A stretch of 64,000 nt of DNA from Actinoplanes sandaracinus (GCF_030009775.1 NZ_JASCTH010000018.1:79078-143077); one strand, 5' to 3'. Counted from the first letter of the stretch, positions 43,390-52,987 are shown. A program made the numbers and translations. The notes: a model not told the origin generated them from the sequence alone.

Positions 43390-43543
43390 GCCGAACCTCC
43401 CCGAGAACGGTTGCCGGACCGGCTCATCATGCCGGTACCGTGCCCGTCTCAGGGGGCAGTGGCCGCCGGCATGCCGAGCGCTCATCCCCGCGAAGGCCAG
43501 CAGTCCGCCGTGGTTTCCGGCAAAACATGAAATAGTCTGAAAG

Positions 43544-45601
43544 ATGCGGAAGGGCTGGCGTTTCCTGGCTGTGCCGCTCGCGGTGTGGCTGGTTCTGACC
43601 TGCGTCTGCGCGACCGTCCTGACGTGGGTGGAGCGCAGCACCCGCGACGACGCGGCGCAGCGATACCACCTGCGGGTCAATCTGGCCGGCGACTTCGTCA
43701 CCGCGATCGTCGGCGACCTGATCACCCGGCAGCGCACCCAGGCGGCGGCGTTCCTCAGCGACGACTTCGTGTCGGCCCGCGACTTCACCCGCACGGTCGG
43801 CGGTTTCGGCTATCCGGCGGCCGTGCTCCTCGACTCCGAGGGCCGGGTCCTGCAGGTCATCCCACCCAACCCGGCGCTCGGCGGCCAGGTCATCACCGAC
43901 CGCTACCCGCACCTTCGCTCCGCCGTGACCGACGGCCGGCCGGCTGTCTCCCCCGTGGTCCCGTCGGCTTCCCGGGGGCTGCCCGTGGTCGGGTTCGCCG
44001 TGCCCTTCGACACCCCGTCCGGCCTGCGTGTCTTCTCCGGCGCCGTGGACGTCTCGCACAGCCCGGTCTCGGCGTACCTGGCCACCGCCATCACGCTGGA
44101 AGGCGTGAAGGTACACGTCGTCGACGCCACCGGTGCGATCGTCGCCGCGAACCACACGCACCCGGACGGCGTGACACAGCTCCGCAACGAGGAACCACTC
44201 CTGGCAACGGCTCTGGCCGCCGCCGGCGAGGGCCGCTACCTGGAGAACGGTCAGTGGTGGCGGTACACCTCGCGGGCCATCCCCGGAACGCCGTGGACGA
44301 TCTCCTCCACCGTCACCGAGGACGTGCTGTTCGCCGCCACCTCGGGCAGTCGCGCCGCCGGCCGGGCCGCCCTCGTCACCGCCGCCGCGGTCGGGCTGCT
44401 CGTGGTCGCCGCCACCGCCCGGGCCCGCCGCAACCGCCGCGAGCTGCGGTCCAGCGAGCAGCGGCTGCGCAAGGTCTTCGACAGCTCCCGCATCGGCATG
44501 GCGCTGTCCGACCTCGAGGGCCGGTTCGTCCGGGCCAACCCGACGCTGTCGCACATGCTCGGCCGCCCCGAGGCGGAGCTGATCGGCCGCAGCGTGGTCG
44601 ACCTTACCCACCCCGACGACGTGGAGCCGGCGCTGCGCAACATCCGCGACTGCCGGACCGGTCGCATCGACGGTTTCGACATCGACAAGCGTTACCTGCA
44701 CGCCGACGGCCACGTGGTCGAGGCCGCTCTCACCGCCAGCCTGCTGCGCGACGAGGCGGACCGCCCGCAGTACATCGCCACCCAGATCATCGACATGACC
44801 GAACGCCGGGCCCTGGAGAACGCCCGCCGCGCCGACGCCGCCGAACTCGCCCGGCACGCCGAACGCCTGGAACACGCCAACGAGCAGATGGCCGACTTCA
44901 TCGCCATGCTCACCCACGACGTGCGCCAGCCCCTCACCACCATCGTCTCCGCCGGCGAGCTGCTGCTCGACGACTGGGCCGAGATGGCCGACGACACCCG
45001 CCGCCACTACCTGCGCCGGATGACGATCGCCGGCCACCGCGCCGACCAACTGGTCACCGAGATCCTCACCCTCGCCCAACTGGACGCCGGCGCCCTCACC
45101 GCCCGCCCGGCCCCTCTCGACGTCACCCACGCCGTCCGCGAGGCGGTCAACGCCCAGGCCGCCGACCCGCACCAGACCATCACGGTCACCGCCCCCGACG
45201 AGGCCATCGCCTTCGCCGACCCGGTCCACCTGCAACTGCTGCTGGGAAATCTGCTGGGCAACGCCATCAAATACGGCGCTCCTCCGGTCCAGGTATCGGT
45301 CATCCCCGACCAGGACCGCGTCGTCATCCGGATCAGCGACCACGGCGAGGGGGTGCCCGCCGCCTTCATCCCGCATCTCTTCGAACGCTTCACCCGCGCC
45401 GAAACCGGCGTGGCCACCACCAAACCCGGCACCGGCCTCGGCCTCTATCTGGTCTCGCGCCTCGCCCAGGCGTCCGGCGCGACCATCGCCTACCAGCCGA
45501 ACCAGCCGCGCGGCGCGACCTTCCTGCTCTCCCTCCCCCGCACGCCCATCCCCATCACCGCCGCCCCCGCCGAACCCGGCCTCTCCCACACGGTCTCTTG
45601 A
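43544..45601 (+). CDS. Membrane PAS-domain sensor histidine kinase
   Basis: A 685-residue kinase. The first membrane segment (5-28) and a second (about 265-285) flank an extracellular dCache-like sensor domain. Cytoplasmic parts are a PAS domain (about 300-425; HPDDVEPALRNIRDC), a coiled coil, a HisKA domain with FIAMLTHDVRQPLTTI (His458) and a HATPase domain (about 565-670; NLLGNAIKYG, GTGLGLYLVSRLA). No response regulator is encoded next to it, so it is an orphan. The ATG at 43544 fits the first membrane segment; the site upstream (GAAAGATG) is weak. Confidence 0.9.
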   Translation: MRKGWRFLAVPLAVWLVLTCVCATVLTWVERSTRDDAAQRYHLRVNLAGDFVTAIVGDLITRQRTQAAAFLSDDFVSARDFTRTVGGFGYPAAVLLDSEGRVLQVIPPNPALGGQVITDRYPHLRSAVTDGRPAVSPVVPSASRGLPVVGFAVPFDTPSGLRVFSGAVDVSHSPVSAYLATAITLEGVKVHVVDATGAIVAANHTHPDGVTQLRNEEPLLATALAAAGEGRYLENGQWWRYTSRAIPGTPWTISSTVTEDVLFAATSGSRAAGRAALVTAAAVGLLVVAATARARRNRRELRSSEQRLRKVFDSSRIGMALSDLEGRFVRANPTLSHMLGRPEAELIGRSVVDLTHPDDVEPALRNIRDCRTGRIDGFDIDKRYLHADGHVVEAALTASLLRDEADRPQYIATQIIDMTERRALENARRADAAELARHAERLEHANEQMADFIAMLTHDVRQPLTTIVSAGELLLDDWAEMADDTRRHYLRRMTIAGHRADQLVTEILTLAQLDAGALTARPAPLDVTHAVREAVNAQAADPHQTITVTAPDEAIAFADPVHLQLLLGNLLGNAIKYGAPPVQVSVIPDQDRVVIRISDHGEGVPAAFIPHLFERFTRAETGVATTKPGTGLGLYLVSRLAQASGATIAYQPNQPRGATFLLSLPRTPIPITAAPAEPGLSHTVS

Positions 45602-45881
45602 AAACCCTTCTCTCGTACGGCCACCGGCGTCGCGGGCGAACCATCGGCGTCCCGGACCACCACGTCAGGCCCAGCCCACCTCCCGGCCACCGGGCTGCTG
45701 CCGCCCGCCACAAGCGGGTCCTGCCGCACCGGTCAGCAGCGCTCGTCGCCGGCCTTTCCCCGCCAAGGCGATGGACCGGCCGGACGCGGGAGGTGCGTCC
45801 CGGCTCCCGCATACGGCGTCCCGAGCACGATCCGGTCATGCAGGCTGAGACGAGGGGGTCGGGTCCGGGACGGGGGCGGTC

Positions 45882-47084
45882 ATGCGATGGGTGGCGGTGC
45901 CGGCGGTCCTGCTCGCCGCGGGATGCTCCTCCCCGGCGCCCTCGCCGCGGCCCTCATCGCCGCCCTCACCGCGGCCGTCCGCGCAGCCCGCGCCGCCGTG
46001 GACCGGCACCTGGGCGACGGCCGTGGAGGGTGGGGGCCGCTCCTTCGAGGCCCAGACGCTGCGGCAGATCGTGCACACCAGCATCGGCGGCGACATCGCA
46101 CGGATCCGCCTGACGAACGAGTTCGGCGAGAATCCCCTGGTGGTGGCGTCGGTGAGGATGGCCCTGCCGGTCGATGGCGTCACCATCGACCCGGCCACCG
46201 ACCGCCAGGTCACGTTCGCCGGGGCCACCTCCGTGACGATCCCACCGGGTGCCGCCGCGGAGAGCGACGATCTGGCCTTCCCCGTGCCGGCCGACGGTGA
46301 CGTGGCGGTCAGTGTGCACCTGCCGACGGCGACCGGTCCGAGCACCCGGCACGGCATCGCGGTGCGCGACAACTACACCGCCCCCGGCGACCAGACGTCA
46401 GCGCGACGCCTCACCGGGGCGGCCAAGGAGACCAGCTGGTACTTCCTGGCCGGCCTCGACGTGCGCGGCGGTGAGGGGGCCGTGGTCGCGTTCGGCGCGT
46501 CGATCACCGACGGCCTGGGGTCCCGCTTCGGCGCCGATCAGCGCTGGCCCGATCTGCTCGCCGACCGGCTGCGCGCGGCGGGGCGGACGGTCGGCGTGCT
46601 CAACGCCGGCATCAGCGGGAACCGGCTCACGGTCGACGACCGGGGACAGAGCGCCGCCAACCGTTTCGAACGGGACGTGTTGCGGCAGCCGGGCGCACGA
46701 TGGGTGATCATCTCGGATGACGCGCTCAACGATCTGGGCGCCGCGGACCCGCCCGCGCCCGCGGAACTGATCGCCGTGATCCGGGCTCTGATCGAACGGG
46801 CGCACGGCGCGGGGATCCGGGTGATCTGCTCGACGCTCACCCCGTACGCGGGCGCCGGCTATTGGACGACCCGCGGCGAGACCGGCCGCATCGCGATCAA
46901 CACATTCGTCCGCTCGGACGGCAGTGGCTGCGACGCCGTCCTCGACCAGGACAAGGCGACCCGCGACCCGGCCGACCCGGCCCGCTACCTGCCCGAACAC
47001 GACTCCGGTGATCACCTGCACCCGTCCGCCGAGGGTCTGCGAGCCATCGCCGACGCGGCTCAGATGTCCTGGTTCACCGGTTGA
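45882..47084 (+). CDS. SGNH/GDSL hydrolase lipoprotein
   Basis: A 400-residue lipoprotein. A short signal ends in the lipobox LLAAGC, and a Pro/Ser linker follows. The enzyme resembles the SGNH family with an N-terminal beta-sandwich (GTWATAVEGG..IRLTNEFGE) and block I VVAFGASITDG (Ser207). The block III segment reads SDDALNDLGA instead of the usual GINDIG, but the Asn is kept. The terminal DHLHPSAEG supplies the Asp and His. It probably deacylates extracellular carbohydrates or lipids. The 280 bases before it show nothing else of note. Confidence 0.87.
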   Translation: MRWVAVPAVLLAAGCSSPAPSPRPSSPPSPRPSAQPAPPWTGTWATAVEGGGRSFEAQTLRQIVHTSIGGDIARIRLTNEFGENPLVVASVRMALPVDGVTIDPATDRQVTFAGATSVTIPPGAAAESDDLAFPVPADGDVAVSVHLPTATGPSTRHGIAVRDNYTAPGDQTSARRLTGAAKETSWYFLAGLDVRGGEGAVVAFGASITDGLGSRFGADQRWPDLLADRLRAAGRTVGVLNAGISGNRLTVDDRGQSAANRFERDVLRQPGARWVIISDDALNDLGAADPPAPAELIAVIRALIERAHGAGIRVICSTLTPYAGAGYWTTRGETGRIAINTFVRSDGSGCDAVLDQDKATRDPADPARYLPEHDSGDHLHPSAEGLRAIADAAQMSWFTG

Positions 47085-47130
47085 CCTGTCACGCTCCGGC
47101 CGCCGGCGGACACCTCCGCGACACCGCTGT

Positions 47131-47567
47131 TCACGGGCTCTCCCGCCGCGGGTCCTCTCGCCGCGGACTCGGGAGCAGCGGTTCGCCGTTGAGGTGGGTC
47201 CGGTCGGCGAGATCCCACCAGAGGTTCCCGGTCACGGTCAGATAGGGCTGCCATTCACCGACCTGGCCGCCGTCCTCCAGCGCGTCAGCGACGGCGGTCA
47301 GATAGGCGCCCAGCGACGGCCAGCCGTCGGCGAAGTATCCCGGGTTGCTGGTCGGCGCCCATCCGAGGCGGCCGTGACCGGGCCCGTCCCGCAGGTCGAT
47401 GACGTGAAGGGCGCGGTCAGCGTCGGCGAACGGCATCCAGCGTTCGTGCCGCCACGGTTCGCCGCCGGGCTCGTGAACGGTGAAGCCGTCGACCTCCGGG
47501 GCGATCTCCATCCGGTCCTCGTACAGTCCTCGATCCGAATCCAGGCCTCGGTGACGTCTCCCATCAC
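47131..47567 (-). pseudogene. SMI1/KNR4-like gene with an internal deletion
   Basis: The 5' part encodes MGDVTEAWIRIEDC, a typical start of SMI1/KNR4 proteins. The 3' part, in a different frame, encodes YEDRMEIAPEVDGF and then WMPFADADRALHVIDLRDGP, GYFADGWPSLGAYLTAVADA and a C-terminal tail. The middle of the domain, normally 50-70 residues, is missing. Such proteins often act as immunity proteins to toxins. A GTG at 47567 or ATG at 47564 was the original start. Confidence 0.6.
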
Positions 47568-47627
47568 GACAGGCTAAGACCGAGGCTCTGACAGCCCGCC
47601 CCCACCGTGTCCCCGTCGGACCGGAAC

Positions 47628-48326
47628 TCACGACCGTTTCCCGGCGGGCCAGTCACGGCCGGGCCTGAGACCGACCGCTGCCACGTCGGCGGCACCGCGA
47701 TCAGGCTCCGCGAGCGCGGCGGGCCACCACGCCGGAAGGGGCCGGGCGACGACCTTGCGGGCATCGCCCTCGACCAGTCCGAACATGCGCAGCAGGCTGA
47801 CCGCGAGCCGATCGGCCCGCTCGTCGATCTCCGCCGGGTCGTCGACGTCGAGCCCGTGGTGCAGCACGCCCAGAACCGCACCCGCGACGCAGGCGAACGC
47901 CACCTGGTCGTCGTCGTAACAGAGCCGACCCACGTCTCGGGCATGCCGCAGATCGTCGATCGCATACGCCCCCGGATAGCCCACCCCGGCCCGGTCGATG
48001 ATCCGCGCCAGCGACGGGTGGGTCCGGGGGAACCGGGCGGTGATCCGCACCGCCACCGCGAGCGCCTCGGCCGGGTCGGACAGGCCTGCGGTCGCCCGGG
48101 CGATCATCGCCCGATGCTCGTCCGCGACGGAGGCCACCGCCAGGTCGAACAGTTCCTGCTTGGACGGGAAATGGTTGTAGAAGCTGCCGAACCCGACATC
48201 AGCGGCGTCGGTGATCTCCTGAATGCTCACGCCCGCCGGATCACGCTCGACGAGCAGGGCACGAGCGGCCGCGATCAGCGCGGTGCGGGTCTGCGCCTTG
48301 CGCCGTTCGAGTCGGCCCACCGTCAT
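47628..48326 (-). CDS. TetR family transcriptional regulator
   Basis: A 232-residue repressor. The N-terminal HTH is clear (ARALLVERDPAGVSIQEITD, then GFGSFYNHFPSKQELFD). The C-terminal ligand-binding domain resembles TetR_C groups but the ligand is unknown. It is divergent from a DoxX-like gene 74 bases away, with two overlapping palindromes in the spacer that probably form its operator. The stop lies 60 bases beyond the SMI1-like pseudogene start. Confidence 0.9.
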   Translation of the reverse strand: MTVGRLERRKAQTRTALIAAARALLVERDPAGVSIQEITDAADVGFGSFYNHFPSKQELFDLAVASVADEHRAMIARATAGLSDPAEALAVAVRITARFPRTHPSLARIIDRAGVGYPGAYAIDDLRHARDVGRLCYDDDQVAFACVAGAVLGVLHHGLDVDDPAEIDERADRLAVSLLRMFGLVEGDARKVVARPLPAWWPAALAEPDRGAADVAAVGLRPGRDWPAGKRS

Positions 48327-48349
48327 GCCGCAAGTCTAGGCGCGCTCGC

Positions 48350-48387
48350 AACTGATGAAATCCTCAGTTATGATCCCACCATCATAA
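48350..48387. promoter_or_regulatory. Two adjoining palindromes, likely TetR operator
   Basis: AACTGA-8-TCAGTT at 48350-48369 and TTATGAT-6-ATCATAA at 48368-48387, in the 74-base spacer between the TetR gene and the DoxX-like gene. The second ends 13 bases before the DoxX-like start. Confidence 0.62.
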
Positions 48388-48400
48388 ATCGAGGAGCATC

Positions 48401-48832
48401 ATGACGATTCTGAAAAACGCGGGTCAGGCCGTACTCGGCTCGATCCTGATGTTCGCCGGCATCACCCACCTGACCGTGGCCCGCCAGGAATTCCAGGCGC
48501 AGGTGCCCGACTGGTTCCCGCTCGACGCCGACTTCGTCGTGATCGCCTCCGGCATCGTGGAGGTCACCCTGGGCCTGGCCCTGCTGACGATCTGGAAGCA
48601 GCCGGCCCGTGGCGTCCTCGGCGCCATCGTGGCGACGTTCTTCGTGGTGATCTTCCCGGGCAACATCGCCCAATGGCTGGAGCACAAGGACGGCTTCGGC
48701 CTGGACACCGACACCAAACGGTTCGTCCGCCTGTTCTTCCAGCCGCTGCTGGTGTGGTGGGCGCTGGGTGTGACCAGCGCGATCAGCACGATCAGGTCGA
48801 TCCGCGCCGCCCGCACAAGCGCCACCCGCTGA
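48401..48832 (+). CDS. DoxX-like membrane protein
   Basis: A 143-residue protein with four membrane segments. The order of GQAVLGSILMFAGITHL, VVIASGIVEVTLGLALL, ARGVLGAIVATFFVVIFPGN and LLVWWALG fits DoxX-family proteins. Family members are linked to quinone or redox functions, but the role here is unknown. The ATG at 48401 has a GAGGAG ribosome-binding site. It is probably repressed by the divergent TetR regulator. Confidence 0.82.
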   Translation: MTILKNAGQAVLGSILMFAGITHLTVARQEFQAQVPDWFPLDADFVVIASGIVEVTLGLALLTIWKQPARGVLGAIVATFFVVIFPGNIAQWLEHKDGFGLDTDTKRFVRLFFQPLLVWWALGVTSAISTIRSIRAARTSATR

Positions 48833-48930
48833 CGCCCCAGACGCCCCGTCCAGGCAGAAGCGACTCACCGATCCCGGTCACGCACCACCCGAGAGACGCT
48901 GCCCTAGGCCCGGCTCACCGGCTCACCGGC

Positions 48931-49734
48931 TCACCGGCGAAGGCCGTGCCGCCGGTGGATGATCTTCTCCACGATGCCGCCGGGAAGCAGCCGCCGCAGC
49001 GCGAAGACCACCGGCGCGTTACTCCCGACCGCATACCGGGCGGCGGGCCGGTCAGCCTCGACAGCGGAGACGATCGTCTCCGCCACGCGATCCGCTGTGA
49101 TCCCGGCACGCTCGTTGCGGTCCAGCGCCGCCAGCATCCGCGCGAAGTCGTCCCGATAGACCGAGTCGGCCCCCACATACCTGGTCCGCCGCTCGCTGAT
49201 CCCGGTGGCGATCGACCCCGGCTCCACCGTGGTCAGCCACACCCCGAACGGCGCCAGTTCCTGCCGGGCCCCGTTGCTGAACCCTTTGATCGCCGCCTTG
49301 CTGGCGACGTACGACGACCGGTACGCGAGCGGAAACGACGCCAGCATCGACCCGACCATCACGACCCGCCCGTACCCACGTTCACGCATCCCCGGCAGCG
49401 CCAACTGCGTCAGCCGAACCGGCCCGAGCACATTCACCTCGAAGATCCGCCGAAGCGCTTCCCCCGGCAGTTCCTCGATCGGCCCCGACTGGCTCTCCCC
49501 CGCGTTGTTGACCAGCACGTCGACCCCGGCGAGTGTCGCCGCGAGACTCTCGATCGACTCCTGGTCCTCAAGGTCGAGCGCGACGTACTCCACGCCTTCC
49601 GCCCGCTGCGCGGGTTTCAGCGCCTCCGGGTCGCGGCTGGTCCCCAGCACGCGATATCCCCGGGCGGCCAACGCCGCCGCCGTAGCCTTACCGATCCCGG
49701 ACGAGGCCCCGGTGACCAACGCGGTGCGATTCAT
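48931..49734 (-). CDS. Short-chain dehydrogenase/reductase
   Basis: A 267-residue classical SDR. The cofactor motif TGASSGIGKA, then LVNNAG, the catalytic Ser (VGSMLAS), and YRSSYVASKAAIKG with Tyr-x3-Lys are all present. An Arg after the second strand (GTSRDPEAL) suggests NADP(H) preference. The ATG at 49734 has an AAGG site; a TTG two codons earlier is possible. The C-terminus (LLPGGIVEKIIHRRHGLRR) is typical of the group related to retinol and 3-oxoacyl reductases. The substrate is unknown. Three copies of GGCTCACCGG lie at the 3' end. Confidence 0.9.
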   Translation of the reverse strand: MNRTALVTGASSGIGKATAAALAARGYRVLGTSRDPEALKPAQRAEGVEYVALDLEDQESIESLAATLAGVDVLVNNAGESQSGPIEELPGEALRRIFEVNVLGPVRLTQLALPGMRERGYGRVVMVGSMLASFPLAYRSSYVASKAAIKGFSNGARQELAPFGVWLTTVEPGSIATGISERRTRYVGADSVYRDDFARMLAALDRNERAGITADRVAETIVSAVEADRPAARYAVGSNAPVVFALRRLLPGGIVEKIIHRRHGLRR

Positions 49735-50103
49735 CGCCAAACCTTAAAACCCACGGGGTACGCCGACGCAAGCCACCGCCCCGCCGCCCGCCTCGCCCCG
49801 CAATCCCGCCGCCCTCGCATCCTCCCTGTCCCACGACTCCACAACCTCCCTGTCGCAGGGCCTCGCCGCCTCGCAGCCCCCTCACGGCCTCGTTGTCCCC
49901 TCACGCCCCGCTACGCGCCGCCGTCCCGGCATCCCACCACCCCCGCGATCTCGTGAGTCTGCGGTCGGTGACGGTGCCGGTGGTGCGAGTGAGGACAGGA
50001 TGAGGGGCTGACGGCTGGCGGGCCGGTGGGATCGCTGATCATGTCGGTGGTGCCGGTGTGGTTACCGGGACACGGGCCGGGACACGCTTAGGGTTGGGGC
50101 GCT
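49735..50103. other. Intergenic region between divergent genes
   Basis: About 370 bases, C-rich on the plus strand. No coding sequence or clear regulatory site is seen. It must hold the promoters of the dehydrogenase and the coiled-coil protein. Confidence 0.5.
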
Positions 50104-51231
50104 ATGACTGTGCAGGATTCCGAAACCGAAACCCGTCCCTGCGCCCACTGCGGGCGCCCCGTGCCGCAACGCGCCTCCGCCGGCCGGCCGTTCCGCTATT
50201 GCCGGGACAATGACGGCGAGTGTCAGCGCGCGTCGCGGAATGTGCGGATGCGGCATCGTTCGTCGCCGGGGCTGGCGGGGCAGGTGGCGCGTACGTGGGA
50301 GGTCGTCGACCGTCTCGATCAGCTGGTCGGTTCGCTGGAGGAGGCGCTGCATTCGGAGATGTCTCCGGCCGGCGTCGAGCGGCAAGTCGCCGAGGTGCGG
50401 GCGGAGACGTCCGGCCAGGTCGCGGCCGCGCACGCGGAGCGTGACGACGCCCGTCGTGACGCTGAGCAGGCGGAGACGGCGGCGATGGCCGCGCAGCGGA
50501 TCGCGGCGGCGGCCACCGCTGAGCGTGACGAGGCCCGCCAGCGGGCCGAGGAGGCGCAGCGTACGGCTGAGGAAGCCGTCAAGCAGGCGCGGGAAGCGGC
50601 TCAGGCCCGCGATGAGGCGGTCCGCGCGGCGACCGCCGCAGCGGCGCTGCGTGAGCGCGCCGAGGCCGAGCGGGACGCGGCGGCCGACGAGTTGGGCACG
50701 GCGCGGCGCGAGATCCAGGAGGTGCGCGGTCAGCGCGACACCGCCGAACGCGACTTGAAGACGGTCATTCAGGACGCCAAAGACTTCCGGGGTACGGCGG
50801 AGGAGGCGCAACGCCGCGCGCAAGAGGAACTGGCGGCCGCCCAGGAGGCGACGCAACGGCTGACCGCTGAGTCGGTCCGGGACCGGCAGCGCGCCGACAC
50901 GGCCGAACATGATCGTGACGAGGCGGCGGAGCAGGCGCGCCGGGCCCGGGTGGAGGCGACGGCCGCACAGGAGACGCTGGCGACGGTGGTGGCCGAACGG
51001 GACGGCTTACGGCGTACCAATGAGGATCTGGAAAGGGCGGCGGACCGCGCCTCGCGCGAGCGCGCCGATCTGGAGCGTCGCCTCGCGTCCGCCCGCGCGG
51101 ACGCCGATGCCGCGCAGGAGCGTGTCGCGCAGCTGACGTCGCAGGTCAGTGATTTGGCGTCGGCGTTGGCCGCACTGGGTGCCGCCCGCCCGCCCGCGCC
51201 GGCCCAGTCCACCGCCTCCAACAACAGCTGA
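50104..51231 (+). CDS. Zinc-finger and coiled-coil protein
   Basis: A 375-residue cytoplasmic protein. The N-terminus has a zinc-ribbon-like site (CAHCGRPVP and, 20 residues on, YCRDNDGEC). Residues 60-355 form one long coiled coil rich in Glu, Arg and Ala (AERDEARQRAEEAQRTAEEA). The tail is Ala/Pro/Ser. The form recalls KfrA-like or DNA-binding coiled-coil proteins that organise DNA; this is an inference from composition. The ATG at 50104 begins MTVQDSETETRP. Confidence 0.75.
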   Translation: MTVQDSETETRPCAHCGRPVPQRASAGRPFRYCRDNDGECQRASRNVRMRHRSSPGLAGQVARTWEVVDRLDQLVGSLEEALHSEMSPAGVERQVAEVRAETSGQVAAAHAERDDARRDAEQAETAAMAAQRIAAAATAERDEARQRAEEAQRTAEEAVKQAREAAQARDEAVRAATAAAALRERAEAERDAAADELGTARREIQEVRGQRDTAERDLKTVIQDAKDFRGTAEEAQRRAQEELAAAQEATQRLTAESVRDRQRADTAEHDRDEAAEQARRARVEATAAQETLATVVAERDGLRRTNEDLERAADRASRERADLERRLASARADADAAQERVAQLTSQVSDLASALAALGAARPPAPAQSTASNNS

Positions 51232-51779
51232 CCGGGCGCCGCCTTCCCCACCCCGCAGCTGTCAGCCGACCAGGCCTTCTCCAGCAGGGCGACACGGAGA
51301 GAAACGCGGAAGGACGGCGACTGTAGGACGGAATTCGGGGTATTGACCGTGGTCAGACGGTATGGAGAGCCAGCACTGGCGGCGACCGCGCGGACCGGGT
51401 GAACATTCTCACCAGGGGTGGCCGCTGAATTGGTCGCGCAGGAGACTTCAGTGGACCGCTGGGCAGCCGATCATTACAGTGCGCACACCGTTGGGTGACC
51501 GAAGGTTCCGCCGATCACGAGTGAATCCCGTCGAGTGACCGACATCGCACCATCCGCACAAGGGTCAAACAATCATAAAGTGGACCAAGGTCCATTCGGG
51601 AGCCGGTTCGGTTTGCCGTGTGGGGTGAGTGGGCGGTTACGCTCATAGCGTTAACACCGCCGATACAGGCGGTCGGAACAGACTTTGGCGGTCGTCGGGA
51701 TGTCCGGCGGAGGAATCCCGGGGCCGCCCCTTTCGTTACACCAACGAGAGCAGCACCACGAGCGAGGGGAAAGCCGATC
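51232..51779. other. Long upstream region of rbpA
   Basis: About 550 bases without a credible gene. A perfect 14-base palindrome TGGACCAAGGTCCA lies at 51581-51594, and AT-rich stretches at 51560-51580 and 51638-51655 may hold the rbpA promoter. The exact promoter cannot be assigned. Confidence 0.45.
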
Positions 51780-52118
51780 ATGGGCGAACGCATGCTGCGC
51801 GGCAGCCGTCTTGGCGCAGTCAGCTACGAGTCCGACCGTAACACTGAGCTGGCGCCCCGTCAGACCCGTGAGTACCTGTGCGTGAAGGGTCACCAGTTCG
51901 AGGTGCCGTTCGCCGTCGACGCCGAGGTGCCGACCACCTGGGAGTGCAAGTTCGACGGCAGCGTGGCCCGTCTGGTCGATGGCAACGAGCCTGAGGCGAA
52001 GAAGGCGAAGCCGCCGCGCACCCACTGGGACATGTTGCTGGAGCGGCGTTCGATCGCCGAGCTGGAGGACATCCTCAACGAGCGTCTGCAGGAGGTCCGC
52101 ACCCGCCGGGGTCGCTGA
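51780..52118 (+). CDS. rbpA: RNA polymerase-binding protein RbpA
   Basis: A 112-residue actinobacterial transcription factor. It binds the principal sigma factor and RNA polymerase and stabilises open complexes. Features are the N-terminal tail (MLRGSRLGAVSYESDR), the core domain with YLCVKGHQFEVPF and TTWECKFDG (two Cys), the basic linker (EAKKAKPPRTHWDMLLERRS) and the sigma-interacting helix (IAELEDILNERLQEVR). The ATG at 51780 has an AGGGGAAAG ribosome-binding site. It is followed at once by a strong terminator. Confidence 0.96.
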   Translation: MGERMLRGSRLGAVSYESDRNTELAPRQTREYLCVKGHQFEVPFAVDAEVPTTWECKFDGSVARLVDGNEPEAKKAKPPRTHWDMLLERRSIAELEDILNERLQEVRTRRGR

Positions 52119-52131
52119 CCGCACAACGTAG

Positions 52132-52167
52132 AGAGGCCGCTTCCCCGGGCAAGGGGAGGCGGCCTCT
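52132..52167 (+). terminator. rbpA terminator hairpin
   Basis: Arms AGAGGCCGCTTCCCC and GGGGAGGCGGCCTCT (one G-T wobble) around a 6-base loop, 13 bases after the rbpA stop, followed by TT. Confidence 0.8.
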
Positions 52168-52394
52168 TCGCGTCCGCGATGATGCGGGCGCGGCCCGAGG
52201 CGTCCTGCCCGAGCCCGCGCCCTTTCACGCAGACCGCAACCCGCGCGCCTCGCTGAGGCGAAAGCTGCCCGGTTCACGCGGACCACATCCTGCCCGCCCC
52301 TCTGGAGCACAGGCCACCCGAGCCGCCCGCCTCACGCGGACCGCGACCTGTCCGCGTCGGTGAAAGCAGTCGGTAAGCAGTCAGTAAAAGCAGA

Positions 52395-52425
52395 AGGCCG
52401 CCTCCCCGTCTCGGGAAGGCGGCCT
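52395..52425 (-). terminator. fxsA terminator hairpin
   Basis: AGGCCGCC...GGCGGCCT stem around CCCGTCTCGGG-like loop sequence, 10 bases beyond the fxsA stop. Upstream (52168-52394) are loose repeats of CACGCGGACC without a gene. Confidence 0.62.
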
Positions 52426-52434
52426 CGTGAATGC

Positions 52435-52941
52435 CTAGCGGACGATCTCGCCCTCGATGGCCCCGGCAGGCGGGCGCGGCTGGTCGTCGTCGACCACGAC
52501 CGTCACCGGGTCGCCGTGGTGGACCCGCACCTTGCGCGGCCCGAACAGGTCGCCGGTGGCCGCGCCGCCGAGGCGGCGCTCGGCGAGGCGCTCGACGCCG
52601 CGACGGGCCAGGACCCGGCCGGGCGGGAACAGCAGGAGCAGGCCGCCCACCCCGGTGACGAAGCCGGGCAGGGCCAGCAGCAGGGCCCCACCGAGACCGA
52701 TCAGGGAGTTGGCCGCCTCGGCGCCCGGCGGGCGGCCGGCGCGGGCCGACTCCTGGAAGGCTCGCCAGCCCCGGATGCCCTCACGCCGGAGCAGGAGGAT
52801 GCCCGCCACGCTGAACGCGGCGAGCAGCACTGCCGCCCAGCCGAAATCGATGGCCTGCGCCACCGACAGGAAGACCACGAACTCCGCCAGCGCGAGAAGC
52901 GGGAACGCGATCGGTAGGTAGGCCAGCCTGCTTCGCCGCAT
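52435..52941 (-). CDS. fxsA: FxsA family membrane protein
   Basis: A 168-residue protein of the FxsA family. The membrane segments are about 9-27, 33-49 and 82-108. Typical motifs are ALAEFVVFLSVAQAIDFGWA and LLRREGIRGWRAFQESARAG with LLLALPGFVTGVGGLLLLFPP. The C-terminal tail is cytoplasmic and acidic. FxsA is known for relieving phage exclusion in E. coli; its role here is unknown. The ATG at 52941 or GTG at 52944 can start it after a GGAGG site. Confidence 0.9.
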   Translation of the reverse strand: MRRSRLAYLPIAFPLLALAEFVVFLSVAQAIDFGWAAVLLAAFSVAGILLLRREGIRGWRAFQESARAGRPPGAEAANSLIGLGGALLLALPGFVTGVGGLLLLFPPGRVLARRGVERLAERRLGGAATGDLFGPRKVRVHHGDPVTVVVDDDQPRPPAGAIEGEIVR

Positions 52942-52961
52942 CACATCAATCCTCCGGTGCC

Positions 52962-52987
52962 ATGAGCCCGTCTCGCGACGGGCTCAT
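52962..52987 (-). terminator. Terminator of the lnt-ppm operon
   Basis: Perfect 11-base arms ATGAGCCCGTC and GACGGGCTCAT around TCGC, 32 bases after the ppm stop. It separates that operon from fxsA. Confidence 0.8.
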
